Below are positions 52,445-61,464 of a stretch of DNA of 64,000 nt, in pieces; the stretch's first letter is position 1, and each line of letters opens with the position of its first letter. Origin of the DNA: Burkholderiales bacterium (GTDB lineage Bacteria; Pseudomonadota; Gammaproteobacteria; Burkholderiales; Casimicrobiaceae). A program made the translations under genes and the position numbers. The stretch lies in the NCBI GenBank assembly GCA_025927765.1, contig JAICKU010000003.1:45583-109582 (forward strand). The letters run 5' to 3'. Below the pieces are notes generated by a model. The model ran no database searches. It was not told where the DNA came from and saw nothing but the letters and a program-made list of their open reading frames with translations.

Positions 52445-53704
52445 TCAACCCCTGCGCATGCTTTCGAAGAACTCGGCGTTGCTCTTCGTCGCCTTCACCT
52501 TGTCGAGCAGGAATTCCATCGCCTCGAGCTCGTCCATCGGATAGAGGAGCTTGCGCAGGATCCAGACCTTCTGGAGGATGTCGGGCTTCAGCAGCAGCTC
52601 TTCGCGCCGGGTGCCGGAACGGTTCACGTTGATCGCCGGGTAGATGCGCTTTTCCGCCATCCGCCGGTCGAGGTGGATTTCCATGTTGCCGGTGCCCTTG
52701 AATTCCTCGTAGATCACGTCGTCCATCCGCGAGCCGGTGTCGATCAGCGCGGTGGCGATGATCGTGAGCGACCCGCCTTCCTCGATGTTGCGCGCCGCCC
52801 CGAAGAAGCGCTTCGGCCGCTGCAGCGCGTTCGCGTCGACGCCGCCGGTCAGCACCTTGCCCGACGCGGGCACGACGGTGTTGTAGGCGCGCGCGAGCCG
52901 CGTGATCGAGTCGAGCAGGATCACCACGTCCTTCTTGTGCTCGACGAGGCGCTTCGCCTTCTCGATCACCATCTCGGCGACCTGCACGTGGCGCGTCGCC
53001 GGCTCGTCGAACGTCGACGCGACGACTTCGCCGCGCACCGTGCGCTGCATCTCCGTCACTTCCTCGGGCCGCTCGTCGATCAGCAGCACGATCAGGATCA
53101 CGTCGGGGTGGTTGGCGGTGATGGCGTGCGCGACGTGCTGCAGCATCACCGTCTTACCGGACTTCGGCGACGACACGAGCAGTCCGCGCTGACCCTTGCC
53201 GATCGGGGCGACGATGTCGATGATCCGGCCGGTGACGTTCTCCTCCGCCTTGATGTCGCGCTCGAGCACCATCGGCTCGTCGGGGAAGAGCGGCGTCAGG
53301 TTCTCGAACAGGATCTTGTTCTTCGCGTTCTCCGGCGGCTCGCCGTTGACCTTGTCGACCTTGACCAGTGCGAAGTAGCGCTCGCCATCCTTTGGCGTGC
53401 GGATCTCGCCTTCGATCGTGTCGCCGGTGTGCAGGTTGAAGCGGCGGATCTGCGACGGCGAGATGTAGATGTCGTCGGTGCCCGCGAGATAGCTCGTGTC
53501 GGGCGAGCGCAGGAAGCCGAAGCCGTCGGGGAGCACTTCGAGCACGCCTTCGCCGAAGATGCTTTCGCCTTTCCTCGCCTGCGTCTTCAGCATGGCGAAG
53601 ATGAGGTCGTGCTTGCGCATCCGATTCGCTCCGTCGATTTCGAGCGAATTGGCCATATCGAGCAGTTCGGATACGTGCTTGGACTTGAGTTCGGACAGGT
53701 GCAT
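52445..53704 (-). CDS. rho: Transcription termination factor Rho
   Basis: 419-residue hexameric RNA helicase. The N-terminal helix bundle begins [18 protein letters not shown]; the cold-shock-like RNA-binding fold contains DGFGFLRSP. Walker A is SSPKSGKT (APPKAGKT in many relatives), Walker [16 protein letters not shown], and the Q/R-loop region [17 protein letters not shown]. Length is standard. Upstream is trxA, downstream rpmE. A 190-bp leader separates it from trxA and holds an 8-bp hairpin. Confidence 0.98.
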   Translation of the reverse strand: MHLSELKSKHVSELLDMANSLEIDGANRMRKHDLIFAMLKTQARKGESIFGEGVLEVLPDGFGFLRSPDTSYLAGTDDIYISPSQIRRFNLHTGDTIEGEIRTPKDGERYFALVKVDKVNGEPPENAKNKILFENLTPLFPDEPMVLERDIKAEENVTGRIIDIVAPIGKGQRGLLVSSPKSGKTVMLQHVAHAITANHPDVILIVLLIDERPEEVTEMQRTVRGEVVASTFDEPATRHVQVAEMVIEKAKRLVEHKKDVVILLDSITRLARAYNTVVPASGKVLTGGVDANALQRPKRFFGAARNIEEGGSLTIIATALIDTGSRMDDVIYEEFKGTGNMEIHLDRRMAEKRIYPAINVNRSGTRREELLLKPDILQKVWILRKLLYPMDELEAMEFLLDKVKATKSNAEFFESMRRG

Positions 53705-53850
53705 GGCGCGTGCGGAAACGGCAGGAGACGGCCGGATGGGCCGGACGGACGAATCGGGATTCGTGGCAGGGCCGCGCGGGAGGGCGACCCTTGGAATATG
53801 GGCTCGGGCTTATGCACCCGGCGGACCGGCGGCGTGCCGGTCGCTTCAAT

Positions 53851-53877
53851 ACCGGAGCGTAGCGGTGGGGCTCCGGT
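53851..53877. promoter_or_regulatory. Inverted repeat in the rho leader
   Basis: ACCGGAGC (53851-53858) and GCTCCGGT (53870-53877) form a perfect 8-bp stem with an 11-base loop in the trxA-rho gap. No T-run follows on either strand. It could be part of rho autoregulation or stabilise the trxA transcript end. Confidence 0.4.
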
Positions 53878-53894
53878 GTGTCAAGGAAAAGGGG

Positions 53895-54221
53895 TCAGAG
53901 GTGGCTGTCGAGGAATGCGGTCAGTTGCGATTTGGACAACGCGCCCACTTTCTGCGCCTCGACCTGGCCGCCCTTGTACAGGATGATGGTCGGGATGCCG
54001 CGGATGCCGAACTTGTTCGGCGTGGCAGGATTGGCGTCGATGTCGAGCTTCGCGACGGTGAGCTTGCCTTCGTAGGCTTTCGCGACTTCGTCGAGCACCG
54101 GCGCGAACATCTTGCACGGCCCGCACCATTCGGCCCAGAAGTCGACGAGCACCGGGTTGTCCGATTGCAGGACGTCCTTTTCGAACGTCGTGTCCGATAC
54201 GTGCTTGACGAGATCGCTCAT
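53895..54221 (-). CDS. trxA: Thioredoxin
   Basis: 108-residue standard thioredoxin. The redox site WAEWCGPCK is at about residues 30-38 and the cis-Pro loop [12 protein letters not shown] near 75. ATG 54221 (MSDLVKHV) is supported by AAAGGA; upstream in-frame sequence is not protein-like. Adjacent to rho as in many proteobacteria. Confidence 0.97.
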   Translation of the reverse strand: MSDLVKHVSDTTFEKDVLQSDNPVLVDFWAEWCGPCKMFAPVLDEVAKAYEGKLTVAKLDIDANPATPNKFGIRGIPTIILYKGGQVEAQKVGALSKSQLTAFLDSHL

Positions 54222-54380
54222 CCTGATGGTCCTTTCCGCCCTGGTTTCGACCGCGCGGCCGCGGCGCCTCATGCGAGTGTAGCGCAAGCGCTCGCGCCAT
54301 CCTTCGCCTGAAGAGTGTGGGCCCGCTCTGATAAAATTCAAGGCTGTCCGCCCGATTCGCCGCCACGGGATCTTGCCGTC

Positions 54381-54704
54381 ATGACCTACGTCGTCACCGA
54401 AGCCTGCATCCGCTGCAAGTACACCGATTGCGTCGATGTCTGTCCCGTCGACTGCTTTCGCGAGGGTCCGAATTTCCTGGTGATCGATCCCGACGAGTGC
54501 ATCGACTGTACGTTGTGCGTCGCCGAATGCCCGGTGGAGGCCATTTATGCGGAAGACGACGTGCCGGACGGCCAGCAGCAGTTCAAGGCGCTGAACGCCG
54601 AGCTCTCGAAGGTGTGGAAGCCCATCATCGAACGCAAGCCTGCGCCGCCCGATGCTGAGGAGTGGCGCGACGTTCCGAACAAGCTCAACGAGCTCGTCCG
54701 CTAG
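54381..54704 (+). CDS. fdxA: Seven-iron ferredoxin (FdxA)
   Basis: 107 residues. The N-terminal motif [18 protein letters not shown] binds a [3Fe-4S]/[4Fe-4S] pair together with [27 protein letters not shown] is the standard start. The C-terminal 45 residues ([17 protein letters not shown]) match the family. Divergent from trxA over 159 bp. A low-potential electron carrier for unknown reductases. Confidence 0.96.
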   Translation: MTYVVTEACIRCKYTDCVDVCPVDCFREGPNFLVIDPDECIDCTLCVAECPVEAIYAEDDVPDGQQQFKALNAELSKVWKPIIERKPAPPDAEEWRDVPNKLNELVR

Positions 54705-54812
54705 TCGCGCTGTCGAGGATTCGGCGTCGGCGATTCGCGCGACGCTCTAGAATCGAATGGTTTTGCACGGCGGACGAACGCGTCCGCGCCATCCCCTGAC
54801 CTACGCTCGCCA

Positions 54813-55202
54813 ATGACCCGATCCCTTGCGGTATTCACGTTGACGATGTTGTTTTCCGCGGCACTCGCCGCGCAGACTACGGCGCCGGCGGCGCCTGCGG
54901 CACCCGCCGCCGCGCCGGCAGCCGCCGGCGATCCCGCGAAGGGGCGCGACCTGACCCGCATGTGCGAAGGCTGCCACGGCATCGAGGGCTGGCGCATCGC
55001 GTTCCCCGAGGTGTACCACGTGCCGAAGATCGGCGGCCAGCACGCGAAATACATCGTGCAGGCGCTGCACGAATACAAGACCGGCGACCGAAGCAACGCG
55101 TCGATGCGCGCGATCGCCGGCAGCCTTTCCGACGAGGACATCGAAAATCTCGCCGCGTTCTACTCACAGGGCACCCCGCCAACGAAAGCCGCGAGCAAAT
55201 GA
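54813..55202 (+). CDS. Small c-type cytochrome (c4/c553-like)
   Basis: 129-residue periplasmic monoheme cytochrome. Signal peptide FTLTMLFSAALAAQ, then an Ala/Pro-rich linker (APAAPAAPAAAPAAAG), heme site CEGCH near residue 51 and a distal Met likely in NASMRAIAGSLSDED. The linker may act as a flexible tether. Ends ATGA-coupled with a second, similar cytochrome. Confidence 0.9.
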   Translation: MTRSLAVFTLTMLFSAALAAQTTAPAAPAAPAAAPAAAGDPAKGRDLTRMCEGCHGIEGWRIAFPEVYHVPKIGGQHAKYIVQALHEYKTGDRSNASMRAIAGSLSDEDIENLAAFYSQGTPPTKAASK

Positions 55203-55774
55203 TGATTCGTCGCAACGCTTCCCTCTTCGTCGCGGCCGCGCTCGTGCTCGCCCCCGCTGCGGCGTTCGCCGCCGACGTCGCCGCAGGCCAGGCCAAGGTG
55301 AAGGAGGTCTGCCAGGCGTGTCATGGCCTCGACGGCAACAGCACGGTCGCCGACTACCCGAAGCTGGGCGGCCAGTATGCCGATTACATGATGAAGGCGC
55401 TGCGCGACTACAAAAGCGGCGCGCGCAAGAACCCGATCATGGCCGGCTTTGCGGCAACGCTGACCGACAAGGACATCGAGAACGTCGCCGCTTACTACGC
55501 CACGCAACCGCCGGTGCTCGCCCCGAAGTCTGACCCCGAATTCATGTCTGCCGTGCGAGGCACTCGAGATACAGCGACGCGTCGGGGCCCGTTCCCGTGC
55601 GCTGCGCCTGCCAGATCACTTCCCCCAGGCATTCGACGACCGCGTGCAGCGCCGCGTGCTCGTCGCCGCGCGTCGTACGCAAACGGTCGAACGCCGCGAC
55701 GATGCCGGGCGGCTGGTCGATCGCCAGTTGCTCCGCCACCGCGAGATGCAGCGACAGGTGCAGGAAGGGGTTGA
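55199..55774 (+). CDS. Small c-type cytochrome with apparent lost stop
   Basis: 191 residues in frame, but only the first 110 are cytochrome. Signal peptide MMIRRNASLFVAAALVLA, PAAAFAAD, heme site CQACH near residue 41, distal Met in KNPIMAGFAATLTDKDIENV, and the normal family end VAAYYATQPPVLAPK. After this the frame runs on for about 80 Arg/Pro-rich residues that are antisense to the DUF1841 gene. TGA occurs out of frame right at the expected end (AAG-TCT-GAC). A frameshift or stop loss is likely. Two ATGs (55199, 55202) follow the preceding gene. Confidence 0.8.
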   Translation: MMIRRNASLFVAAALVLAPAAAFAADVAAGQAKVKEVCQACHGLDGNSTVADYPKLGGQYADYMMKALRDYKSGARKNPIMAGFAATLTDKDIENVAAYYATQPPVLAPKSDPEFMSAVRGTRDTATRRGPFPCAAPARSLPPGIRRPRAAPRARRRASYANGRTPRRCRAAGRSPVAPPPRDAATGAGRG

Positions 55775-55967
55775 CGTCGCCTTCTTCCGGCCGGTAGTCA
55801 CGCCCGACGTGCCGCTCGGGCGATTCGAGCACCGCGTGGTACTCCGGATGCATCGCGATCAGTTGCACCGCTTTCTGCTCGAGGCCTGACAGCGGCTCGG
55901 CTGCGCGGTACTTGCGCCACGCGTCGATCAGGAAGCGCCGCGCCTCGTCTCGCGTGGGGGCGAACAT
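55542..55967 (-). CDS. DUF1841 protein
   Basis: 141 residues, a betaproteobacterial family of unknown function. Recognised by MFAPTRDEARRFLIDAWRKY and the central DYRPEEGDVNPFLHLSLHLA. Charged helices, no signal peptide or membrane helix. Lies 3 bp behind nth and is probably co-transcribed with it. 233 bp of it are antisense to the run-on end of the cytochrome gene. Confidence 0.93.
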   Translation of the reverse strand: MFAPTRDEARRFLIDAWRKYRAAEPLSGLEQKAVQLIAMHPEYHAVLESPERHVGRDYRPEEGDVNPFLHLSLHLAVAEQLAIDQPPGIVAAFDRLRTTRGDEHAALHAVVECLGEVIWQAQRTGTGPDASLYLECLARQT

Positions 55968-55970
55968 CGG

Positions 55971-56669
55971 CTAAGCGCGCTTTCTTGGCACTGCGGGAGG
56001 CGAGAGCGGCAGTGCACGCGCGTCGACGCCGGGCAGCGCGCGCGTCTTTGCCTTGTACTCGCACAAATCGGCGATCACGCATTCGGGGCAGCGCGGCACG
56101 CGCGCGATGCACACGTAACGTCCGTGCAGGATCAGCCAGTGATGCGCGTTCAGGCGGAATTCGTCGGGCGTGACTTTCAGAAGCTGCCGCTCGACCGCTT
56201 CGGGATCCTTGCCGACCGCGAGCTTCGTGCGATTGGCGACGCGAAACACGTGCGTGTCGACGGCGATCGTCGGCTCGCCGAACGCGACGTTCAGCACCAC
56301 GTTCGCGCTCTTGCGTCCCACACCCGGCAGTTTCTCGAGTGCATCGCGATCGCGCGGCACCTCGCCGCCGTGCTCGTCGACGAGCCGCTGCGACAGCGCG
56401 ACGACGTTCTTCGCCTTCATGTTGAAGAGCCCGATCGAGCTGATGTACGGGATCAGCCTGTCGACGCCGAGCTTCACGAACGCCTGCGGCGTGTTGGCGA
56501 CGGGGAAAAGCTTCTCCGTTGCCTTGTTCACGCCCTTGTCGGTGGCCTGGGCAGACAGCACCACGGCCACGAGCAGTTCGAACGGCGTTCGATAGTCGAG
56601 CTCGCTCCGTGGATTCGGATTGGCGGCGCGCAGCCGCTCGAAGATCAGCCGTCGTTTTTGCGCATTCAT
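55971..56669 (-). CDS. nth: Endonuclease III
   Basis: 232-residue DNA glycosylase/AP lyase for oxidised pyrimidines. The helix-hairpin-helix is LPGVGRKSANVVLN with the catalytic Lys, and the catalytic Asp is in VDTHVFRVANR. The iron-sulfur ligands are in VCIARVPRCPECVIADLCEY (C-x6-C-x2-C-x5-C). A 20-residue tail after the cluster is slightly longer than in E. coli. Followed by DUF1841 in the same direction. Confidence 0.97.
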   Translation of the reverse strand: MNAQKRRLIFERLRAANPNPRSELDYRTPFELLVAVVLSAQATDKGVNKATEKLFPVANTPQAFVKLGVDRLIPYISSIGLFNMKAKNVVALSQRLVDEHGGEVPRDRDALEKLPGVGRKSANVVLNVAFGEPTIAVDTHVFRVANRTKLAVGKDPEAVERQLLKVTPDEFRLNAHHWLILHGRYVCIARVPRCPECVIADLCEYKAKTRALPGVDARALPLSPPAVPRKRA

Positions 56670-56731
56670 CGTCCGATTCTATGCGCGTGCGCTCGGCGCT
56701 CCAACGCGCGCTGCTATGGAAGCGAGCGGCC

Positions 56732-59113
56732 TCACGCGCGTTCGCGCACCGCTTCCGCCCCATGCAACTGCACCGGATGAAGCAGATGCGCGAGCACGCT
56801 CCGCAGTCGCGCGGGCGGCACGGGCTTATGCAGCAGCAGGATGCCGCTCGCCTCGATTCGCGCGAGTTCATCGGCGCTGCTCGCGCCCGAGACGAGCACC
56901 GCCGGCACGGCGCCGAAACGCTCGCGCAGCGCAGCGATCGCCTCGAGTCCGTTCGCGCCGTGGGCGAGCCGGAAGTCGACGATCATCGCGTCCGGAGGCG
57001 CGTCGTCGAATGCGCGCGCGGCGCTCTCGCTGTCCGCGGCCGTCACTACCGAGCACCCCCATTGCGTCAACAGCCGGGCTGTCGCTTCGCGCACGGCCGC
57101 TTCGTCGTCGATGACGAGGATCCGCCGTCCCGCTCCCATGGCGCCGGTGACGCAGGGCGTGGCATCGTCGTCGGGCAGCGCGCGCCGGCCGAGCGGCACT
57201 CGCACGCGGAACACCGAACCACGGCCCGCGCGGGACGCAACGGTGACGTCATGGTCGAGCAACTGTGCGAGCCGGCGCACGATCGCGAGTCCGAGGCCGA
57301 GGCCGCGCGGGTCGCGCGTGGGCGCGCCGACCTGGTAGAACTCCTCGAAAATGCGACCGAGTTCGTCGGGCGGTATGCCCTGGCCGCTGTCCCACACTTC
57401 GATCGAGCAGTGGCTGCCGCGTCGCCGGCACCCGATCACCACGCCGCCCCGCTCCGTGTAGCGTAGCGCATTCGTCACGAGATTTCGCAGCATGCGTTCG
57501 AGCAGCACGGGGTCGGAGCGGACGACGACGTCGCCGCACACGACCGCGAGCGACAGTCCGTGCTCGAGGGCTTCCGGAAGGCATTCGTCCGCGAGACGGT
57601 CGAGCAGCGGCCGGATCGGCAAGTCGCGCGGCTGCGCGACGAGGACGCCGGCATCGAGCTTCGACACGTCGAGCAGCGTGGAGAGCAGCGCCTCGAGCGA
57701 CGCGACGGACGTCGTGATGCGCGACACGAGCAGGCGCCCGTCGGCATCGTGCGCATGCTCGGCGAGCGCCTGCGAGAACAGGCCGAGCGCGTGCAGCGGC
57801 TGACGCAGGTCGTGGCTCGCCGCGGCGAGGAAGCTCGACTTCGCGCGGTTCGCCGCCTCCGCGGCGTCGCGCGCGTCGCGCGTCATCTGCAACTGCGCAG
57901 TCAACGCCGCGCCCTTTTCCTCGACGCGTTGCTCGAGTTCCACGTTGAGCCGCTCGCTGTCGTTCAGCGCGCGCACGAAGCGGTCGGTGAGGAGGTAGCC
58001 GAAGAGCGTCAGGAACGCGAGCGCCGCGTACGGCACGAGCCAGACAGGGCGCAGGTCGAGCGGGTCCTGCGCTGCGAGCCAGTCGTGCATCGCGAACACC
58101 GCCGAGATCGTGCCGGCGGCGAGCAGCAGGGCGCTCTCCGCGTTGAAGCGCCGCATCGCATAGCGCGCGACCGCGGCGAGCGCGACCACGACCATCAGGA
58201 TCGCGCCGAGGCGCGCCCATTCCGCGGCTCGCGGCAGCAGGTCGAACGCGCGCGCCATATACAGGATCGGCACCGCCGCGACGGCGTACAGCAGGACGAA
58301 GCGTTCGTAGGCGGGCCAGCGCAGGCCGACGAAGCGAATGCAGAACTGGCACAGCATCGCGACGAACAGCAGGTACGTCGCGTTCCACAGGATCCCCCAG
58401 TGCGGCTGCGGCAACAGCGGCTCGGGCGACAGCGACGCGAGCGTGTGCAGGCTCCAGAGCACGACGGCAACCGCGAACATCAGGTAGCCGGGTTCTCGGC
58501 GGCGCAGCCAGAGCACGAAGATGAACACGCCGACGGTGAGCGTCGCGATGCTGACGCCGGCCGGTCCGATCGTGTGCACGAACAGCACCTCGCGTGCGCG
58601 TTCACGCAGCCGCGTCGCGTTGCCTGCCAGCACGCCACCCAATCCGCCGCTGCCTGCACTGGGCGCGCGCACTCGAACGGCGATGTAGTTCGGGCCGGCG
58701 CGCAGGAGATAGGTCGGGATGTCGACGTAGCGCGACTGCTCGAAGCTCCGCGGCGGCCGACCGTTCAGCGGTCCGGTTGCGGCGACGAGTTCGCCGTTCA
58801 CGTACACCTCGGTCGGCACGACGAGTGCCGTCAGGCACAGCGCCTGCGGCAGGTTCGGCACCGCGTCGAGATGCCAGCGCATCGTGTACCAGCCTTCGCC
58901 GCTCGCGTTCGGATCGGAAATGGACCATGCATGCGGAAGGTGCACGCGCCGTTGCGATGCGTCGCCGAATCGGCCGTCGTACTTGCCGGGCGCGAAATCG
59001 GCTTCGTCGATCAGCACGGGCGATTCGTTGGACGATGCGTGCGTCGAAGTGGCGAACACGAGCAGCGCGAGCAACGCGATGCAGGCGGCGACCAACCGAC
59101 GCGACCCGGTCAT
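56732..59113 (-). CDS. 7TMR-DISM hybrid sensor histidine kinase
   Basis: 793 residues. Signal sequence, then a periplasmic 7TMR-DISM extracellular domain (about 35-180, YTMRWHLDAVPNLPQALCLT), seven transmembrane helices (about 190-395), a coiled coil (ERLNVELEQRVEEKGAALTA), HisKA with His434 in AAASHDLRQPLHALG, HATPase with DSGQGIPPDE and GLGLGLAIVRR, and a C-terminal receiver with Asp713 in MIVDFRL. ATG 59113 removes 15 upstream residues; ribosome binding site is weak. The upstream helical protein gene ends 4 bp before it. The receiver suggests phosphotransfer to the divergent NarL-type regulator. Confidence 0.92.
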   Translation of the reverse strand: MTGSRRLVAACIALLALLVFATSTHASSNESPVLIDEADFAPGKYDGRFGDASQRRVHLPHAWSISDPNASGEGWYTMRWHLDAVPNLPQALCLTALVVPTEVYVNGELVAATGPLNGRPPRSFEQSRYVDIPTYLLRAGPNYIAVRVRAPSAGSGGLGGVLAGNATRLRERAREVLFVHTIGPAGVSIATLTVGVFIFVLWLRRREPGYLMFAVAVVLWSLHTLASLSPEPLLPQPHWGILWNATYLLFVAMLCQFCIRFVGLRWPAYERFVLLYAVAAVPILYMARAFDLLPRAAEWARLGAILMVVVALAAVARYAMRRFNAESALLLAAGTISAVFAMHDWLAAQDPLDLRPVWLVPYAALAFLTLFGYLLTDRFVRALNDSERLNVELEQRVEEKGAALTAQLQMTRDARDAAEAANRAKSSFLAAASHDLRQPLHALGLFSQALAEHAHDADGRLLVSRITTSVASLEALLSTLLDVSKLDAGVLVAQPRDLPIRPLLDRLADECLPEALEHGLSLAVVCGDVVVRSDPVLLERMLRNLVTNALRYTERGGVVIGCRRRGSHCSIEVWDSGQGIPPDELGRIFEEFYQVGAPTRDPRGLGLGLAIVRRLAQLLDHDVTVASRAGRGSVFRVRVPLGRRALPDDDATPCVTGAMGAGRRILVIDDEAAVREATARLLTQWGCSVVTAADSESAARAFDDAPPDAMIVDFRLAHGANGLEAIAALRERFGAVPAVLVSGASSADELARIEASGILLLHKPVPPARLRSVLAHLLHPVQLHGAEAVRERA

Positions 59114-59117
59114 CGCT

Positions 59118-60251
59118 TCACGTCTTGTGCGACACCAGTTGCTGCAAGGTCGCGGCATCGTGGTGCCCGGTCTGCGCGAAGCGTGCGATTTCGTCGATCG
59201 CCTCGGGATCCCACCACGGGTCGCACGTGCGGTAGCCGCCGCTTCGCACCAGCGTCAGCGCCTGCGCGAGGTCGTCGAACGCTTCGCCGGCGCGATGCTG
59301 GCGAATGCGCAGCCACGTGCGCGACAGCAGCGCCGAGAACCGCAGGAACGTCCAGTAGTGTGTGCTGGCCCGGGCAAGGACGACGGCGAGCACGGACGCC
59401 GCGGTCCGCGTTTGTCCGCGCGCGACGGCGAGGTGCGCGTGGCCGAGTTGCCACAGCGTGACGAAGAAATCCGGTACGTTGCTGCGATCCTGTGCGAGGC
59501 AGGCCACGAGGTGGTTGCCGGCGTCGAAGTCGTGGCCGTCGAGCCGGGCATGCACGCCGCGCAGGAACCGCATGTGCGCGACGTCCTGCGTTCGTTGCAC
59601 GTCGATCGTGCGCGTCATCGCCGCGAGGCACTGCGCCGCGAACGTGCGATCGCCCTCCGCGAGCGCCGCGCTCGCGCCTTGCTCCCACGCCGTGTAGCCG
59701 CCGCCCGCAGCAAGCGATTCGTGCACGGCTGCGCGCGCCCGCGGAAAGTCGCAGGAAAGCCACGCCTCGAGCGCTTCGGCTTCGCGCCACGCGCGCCGCA
59801 CGTCGGGGGTCGCGTTGGCAATGAAGGTCTGGGCAAGGGTCACGATCTCGCGCGCCTGCACGAAATTGCCGGCGCGGATCGCATATTCGAAGGCGAAGTG
59901 CGCGGCGGCGAGCGCGTCGTCGGGAGCGATGCGCGCGTGCGCGAGCGCGGCGAGCGCACGTGCATGCCATAGCGGCAGTGCCGGATGCCGGGGGCAGCGA
60001 CCCAGGACGGCGAGCCCGGCATGGAACACTGCGACGTCGACCACCGCTGGATCGGACCCGGCGGCGGCGAGATCGGCTTCCAGCAGGTCGAGCCAGCCGA
60101 GGATGGCCGGTGGCGCGCCGAGATCGCGGTACAGGCGCTCGAGCGCGCGTGCGGCGAGACGCAAGGCGGCCGAGGGACGATCGCTCGCGACGAGCCGCTG
60201 GTGCTCGGTGATCGCCTGCGCCTGCCAGTCGTCGACGATGTTGGCGCGCAC
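59118..60251 (-). CDS. Helical repeat protein of unknown function
   Basis: 377 residues, no named family recognised. It is mostly Ala/Arg-rich amphipathic helices of about 34-residue period (AALRLAARALERLYRDLG, ARALAALAHARIAPDDALAA, HARLDGHDFDAGNHLVACLA), resembling TPR-like solenoids. No signal peptide or membrane helix. GTG 60251 has a very good GGAGGAG. Located 4 bp before the hybrid kinase gene, so it is co-translated with it and could be a sensor or adaptor for that kinase. Confidence 0.65.
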   Translation of the reverse strand: MRANIVDDWQAQAITEHQRLVASDRPSAALRLAARALERLYRDLGAPPAILGWLDLLEADLAAAGSDPAVVDVAVFHAGLAVLGRCPRHPALPLWHARALAALAHARIAPDDALAAAHFAFEYAIRAGNFVQAREIVTLAQTFIANATPDVRRAWREAEALEAWLSCDFPRARAAVHESLAAGGGYTAWEQGASAALAEGDRTFAAQCLAAMTRTIDVQRTQDVAHMRFLRGVHARLDGHDFDAGNHLVACLAQDRSNVPDFFVTLWQLGHAHLAVARGQTRTAASVLAVVLARASTHYWTFLRFSALLSRTWLRIRQHRAGEAFDDLAQALTLVRSGGYRTCDPWWDPEAIDEIARFAQTGHHDAATLQQLVSHKT

Positions 60252-60313
60252 GTGCTCCTCCGAACGCAACGCGGTTGACCGGGTGAACCGGGCGCCGGGC
60301 CGCGCATTCTGCC

Positions 60314-60319
60314 TATAAT
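60314..60319 (+). promoter_or_regulatory. Candidate -10 element for the response regulator
   Basis: A perfect TATAAT at 60314-60319, 45 bp before the GTG start, with no -35 match at 16-18 bp. An activator or extended contacts may be needed; CGGAGA lies before the start codon. Confidence 0.45.
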
Positions 60320-60363
60320 GCCCGCGTCGCACAAACGCCGCACGTCACTCCGGAGACGCTCAC

Positions 60364-60984
60364 GTGGAGAGCGAGGCATTGCGGATCGCGATCGCCGACG
60401 ACCACCCGCTGATGCGTGCAGCGCTGGCAAGCGCGCTCGCGTCGCTCGCACCGCGCGTGGAGTTTCCCGAGGCGTGCAACCATGCGGAGGCGCTGGCGCT
60501 CGTGTCGTGCGAGCCGCTGCCCGACCTGATGCTGATGGATCTCCACATGCCGGGGGCGAACGGCCTCGACGGGGTGCGCGAGATCCGGCAACGTGCGCCG
60601 CAGGTGCCGCTCGTGGTCGTGTCCGCCGACGACGATCCCGCGGCGGTGCGCGCGTCGCTGGCACTGGGCGTTGCGGGATTCATACCGAAGACCGATTCGC
60701 CTGCGGTGATCGCGAGTGCCGTCCGGCTGATTCTCGCGGGAGGCATTTACGCGCCGCCAGGACTGGTGGGTGCCGCTGCACTGCCGACGCCCGCGTCGGG
60801 CTTGACCGAGCGGCAGATGGACGTCGTGCGCCTGCTCGCGCGGGGGCTCTCCAACAAGGCGATCGCACGCGAACTCGGCGTGAGCGAGGGGACGGTGAAA
60901 GTGCACCTCCTCGCGGTGTTTCGGGTCCTCGACGTTCGCAATCGCACCTCCGCGGTGCTCGCTGCCCGGCGCTTCCTCGACTGA
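60364..60984 (+). CDS. NarL/FixJ-family response regulator
   Basis: 206 residues. Receiver domain with acidic pair Asp12/Asp13 (IADDH), phosphoacceptor Asp59 in MLMDLHMPG, Ser in VVSADDD and Lys in IPKTD. LuxR-type helix-turn-helix at about 145-205: GLTERQMDVVRLLARGLSNK and VSEGTVKVHLLAVFRVLDV. GTG 60364 with CGGAGA upstream. Divergent from the hybrid kinase/helical protein operon and its natural output partner. Confidence 0.95.
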   Translation: MESEALRIAIADDHPLMRAALASALASLAPRVEFPEACNHAEALALVSCEPLPDLMLMDLHMPGANGLDGVREIRQRAPQVPLVVVSADDDPAAVRASLALGVAGFIPKTDSPAVIASAVRLILAGGIYAPPGLVGAAALPTPASGLTERQMDVVRLLARGLSNKAIARELGVSEGTVKVHLLAVFRVLDVRNRTSAVLAARRFLD

Positions 60985-60990
60985 TCCCTG

Positions 60991-61028
60991 AAAAAATGCC
61001 CCGGCGCACCGATCGCTCGGGGCCGGGG
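60991..61028 (-). terminator. Rho-independent terminator of the small membrane protein gene
   Basis: Minus strand: CCCCGGC (61028-61022), 16-base loop, GCCGGGG (61005-60999), two bases, then six T (60996-60991). It ends the gene at 61047-61310 just before the convergent regulator's stop. Confidence 0.75.
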
Positions 61029-61046
61029 AGGAGGAAAAGGGTCGCT

Positions 61047-61310
61047 TCAGAACTGCGCGATAGGCACTTCGGGCGCGACGTAGCCCTTGTCGCGGAACAC
61101 GGTTTCGGCGGAAGGGACGTTGGTCGCTCCGGTGCCGGGCGCCGCGCCGAACGGGGCGCCGACGTCGGTCGGGGCCGATGCATCGGTCATCGCCATCGTG
61201 GTGTCGGGCGCATGCAGAAACACGAGGCTTGCGAGCCCGAGCACGCAGAGGGCGGCGCCGATGCTCATGAACGTGCGTAGCGTTCGTCCTTCCCGCGGGT
61301 TCGTGTCCAT
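61047..61310 (-). CDS. Hypothetical small membrane protein
   Basis: 87 residues, unrecognised. One hydrophobic helix near residues 15-33 (FMSIGAALCVLGLASLVFLH), preceded by a short charged stretch, then a 50-residue Ala/Pro/Thr-rich periplasmic tail. GGAGA before ATG 61310; the open frame to 61334 adds eight residues. Followed by a good terminator, so it is likely a real transcribed gene. Confidence 0.65.
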   Translation of the reverse strand: MDTNPREGRTLRTFMSIGAALCVLGLASLVFLHAPDTTMAMTDASAPTDVGAPFGAAPGTGATNVPSAETVFRDKGYVAPEVPIAQF

Positions 61311-61464
61311 CTCGATCTCCGTTGCACGCGTCAATCGATACGCGTGCGTGGCATTGTGCGAAGCGGGAGCACGGCCGGGAATTCAACGGATGGCGTAGAT
61401 CGCGTATGCCGAAAGCGGCATGCGACTACGACGAGCGACGGCGACTAGCCGGCGCGAACGCCGG

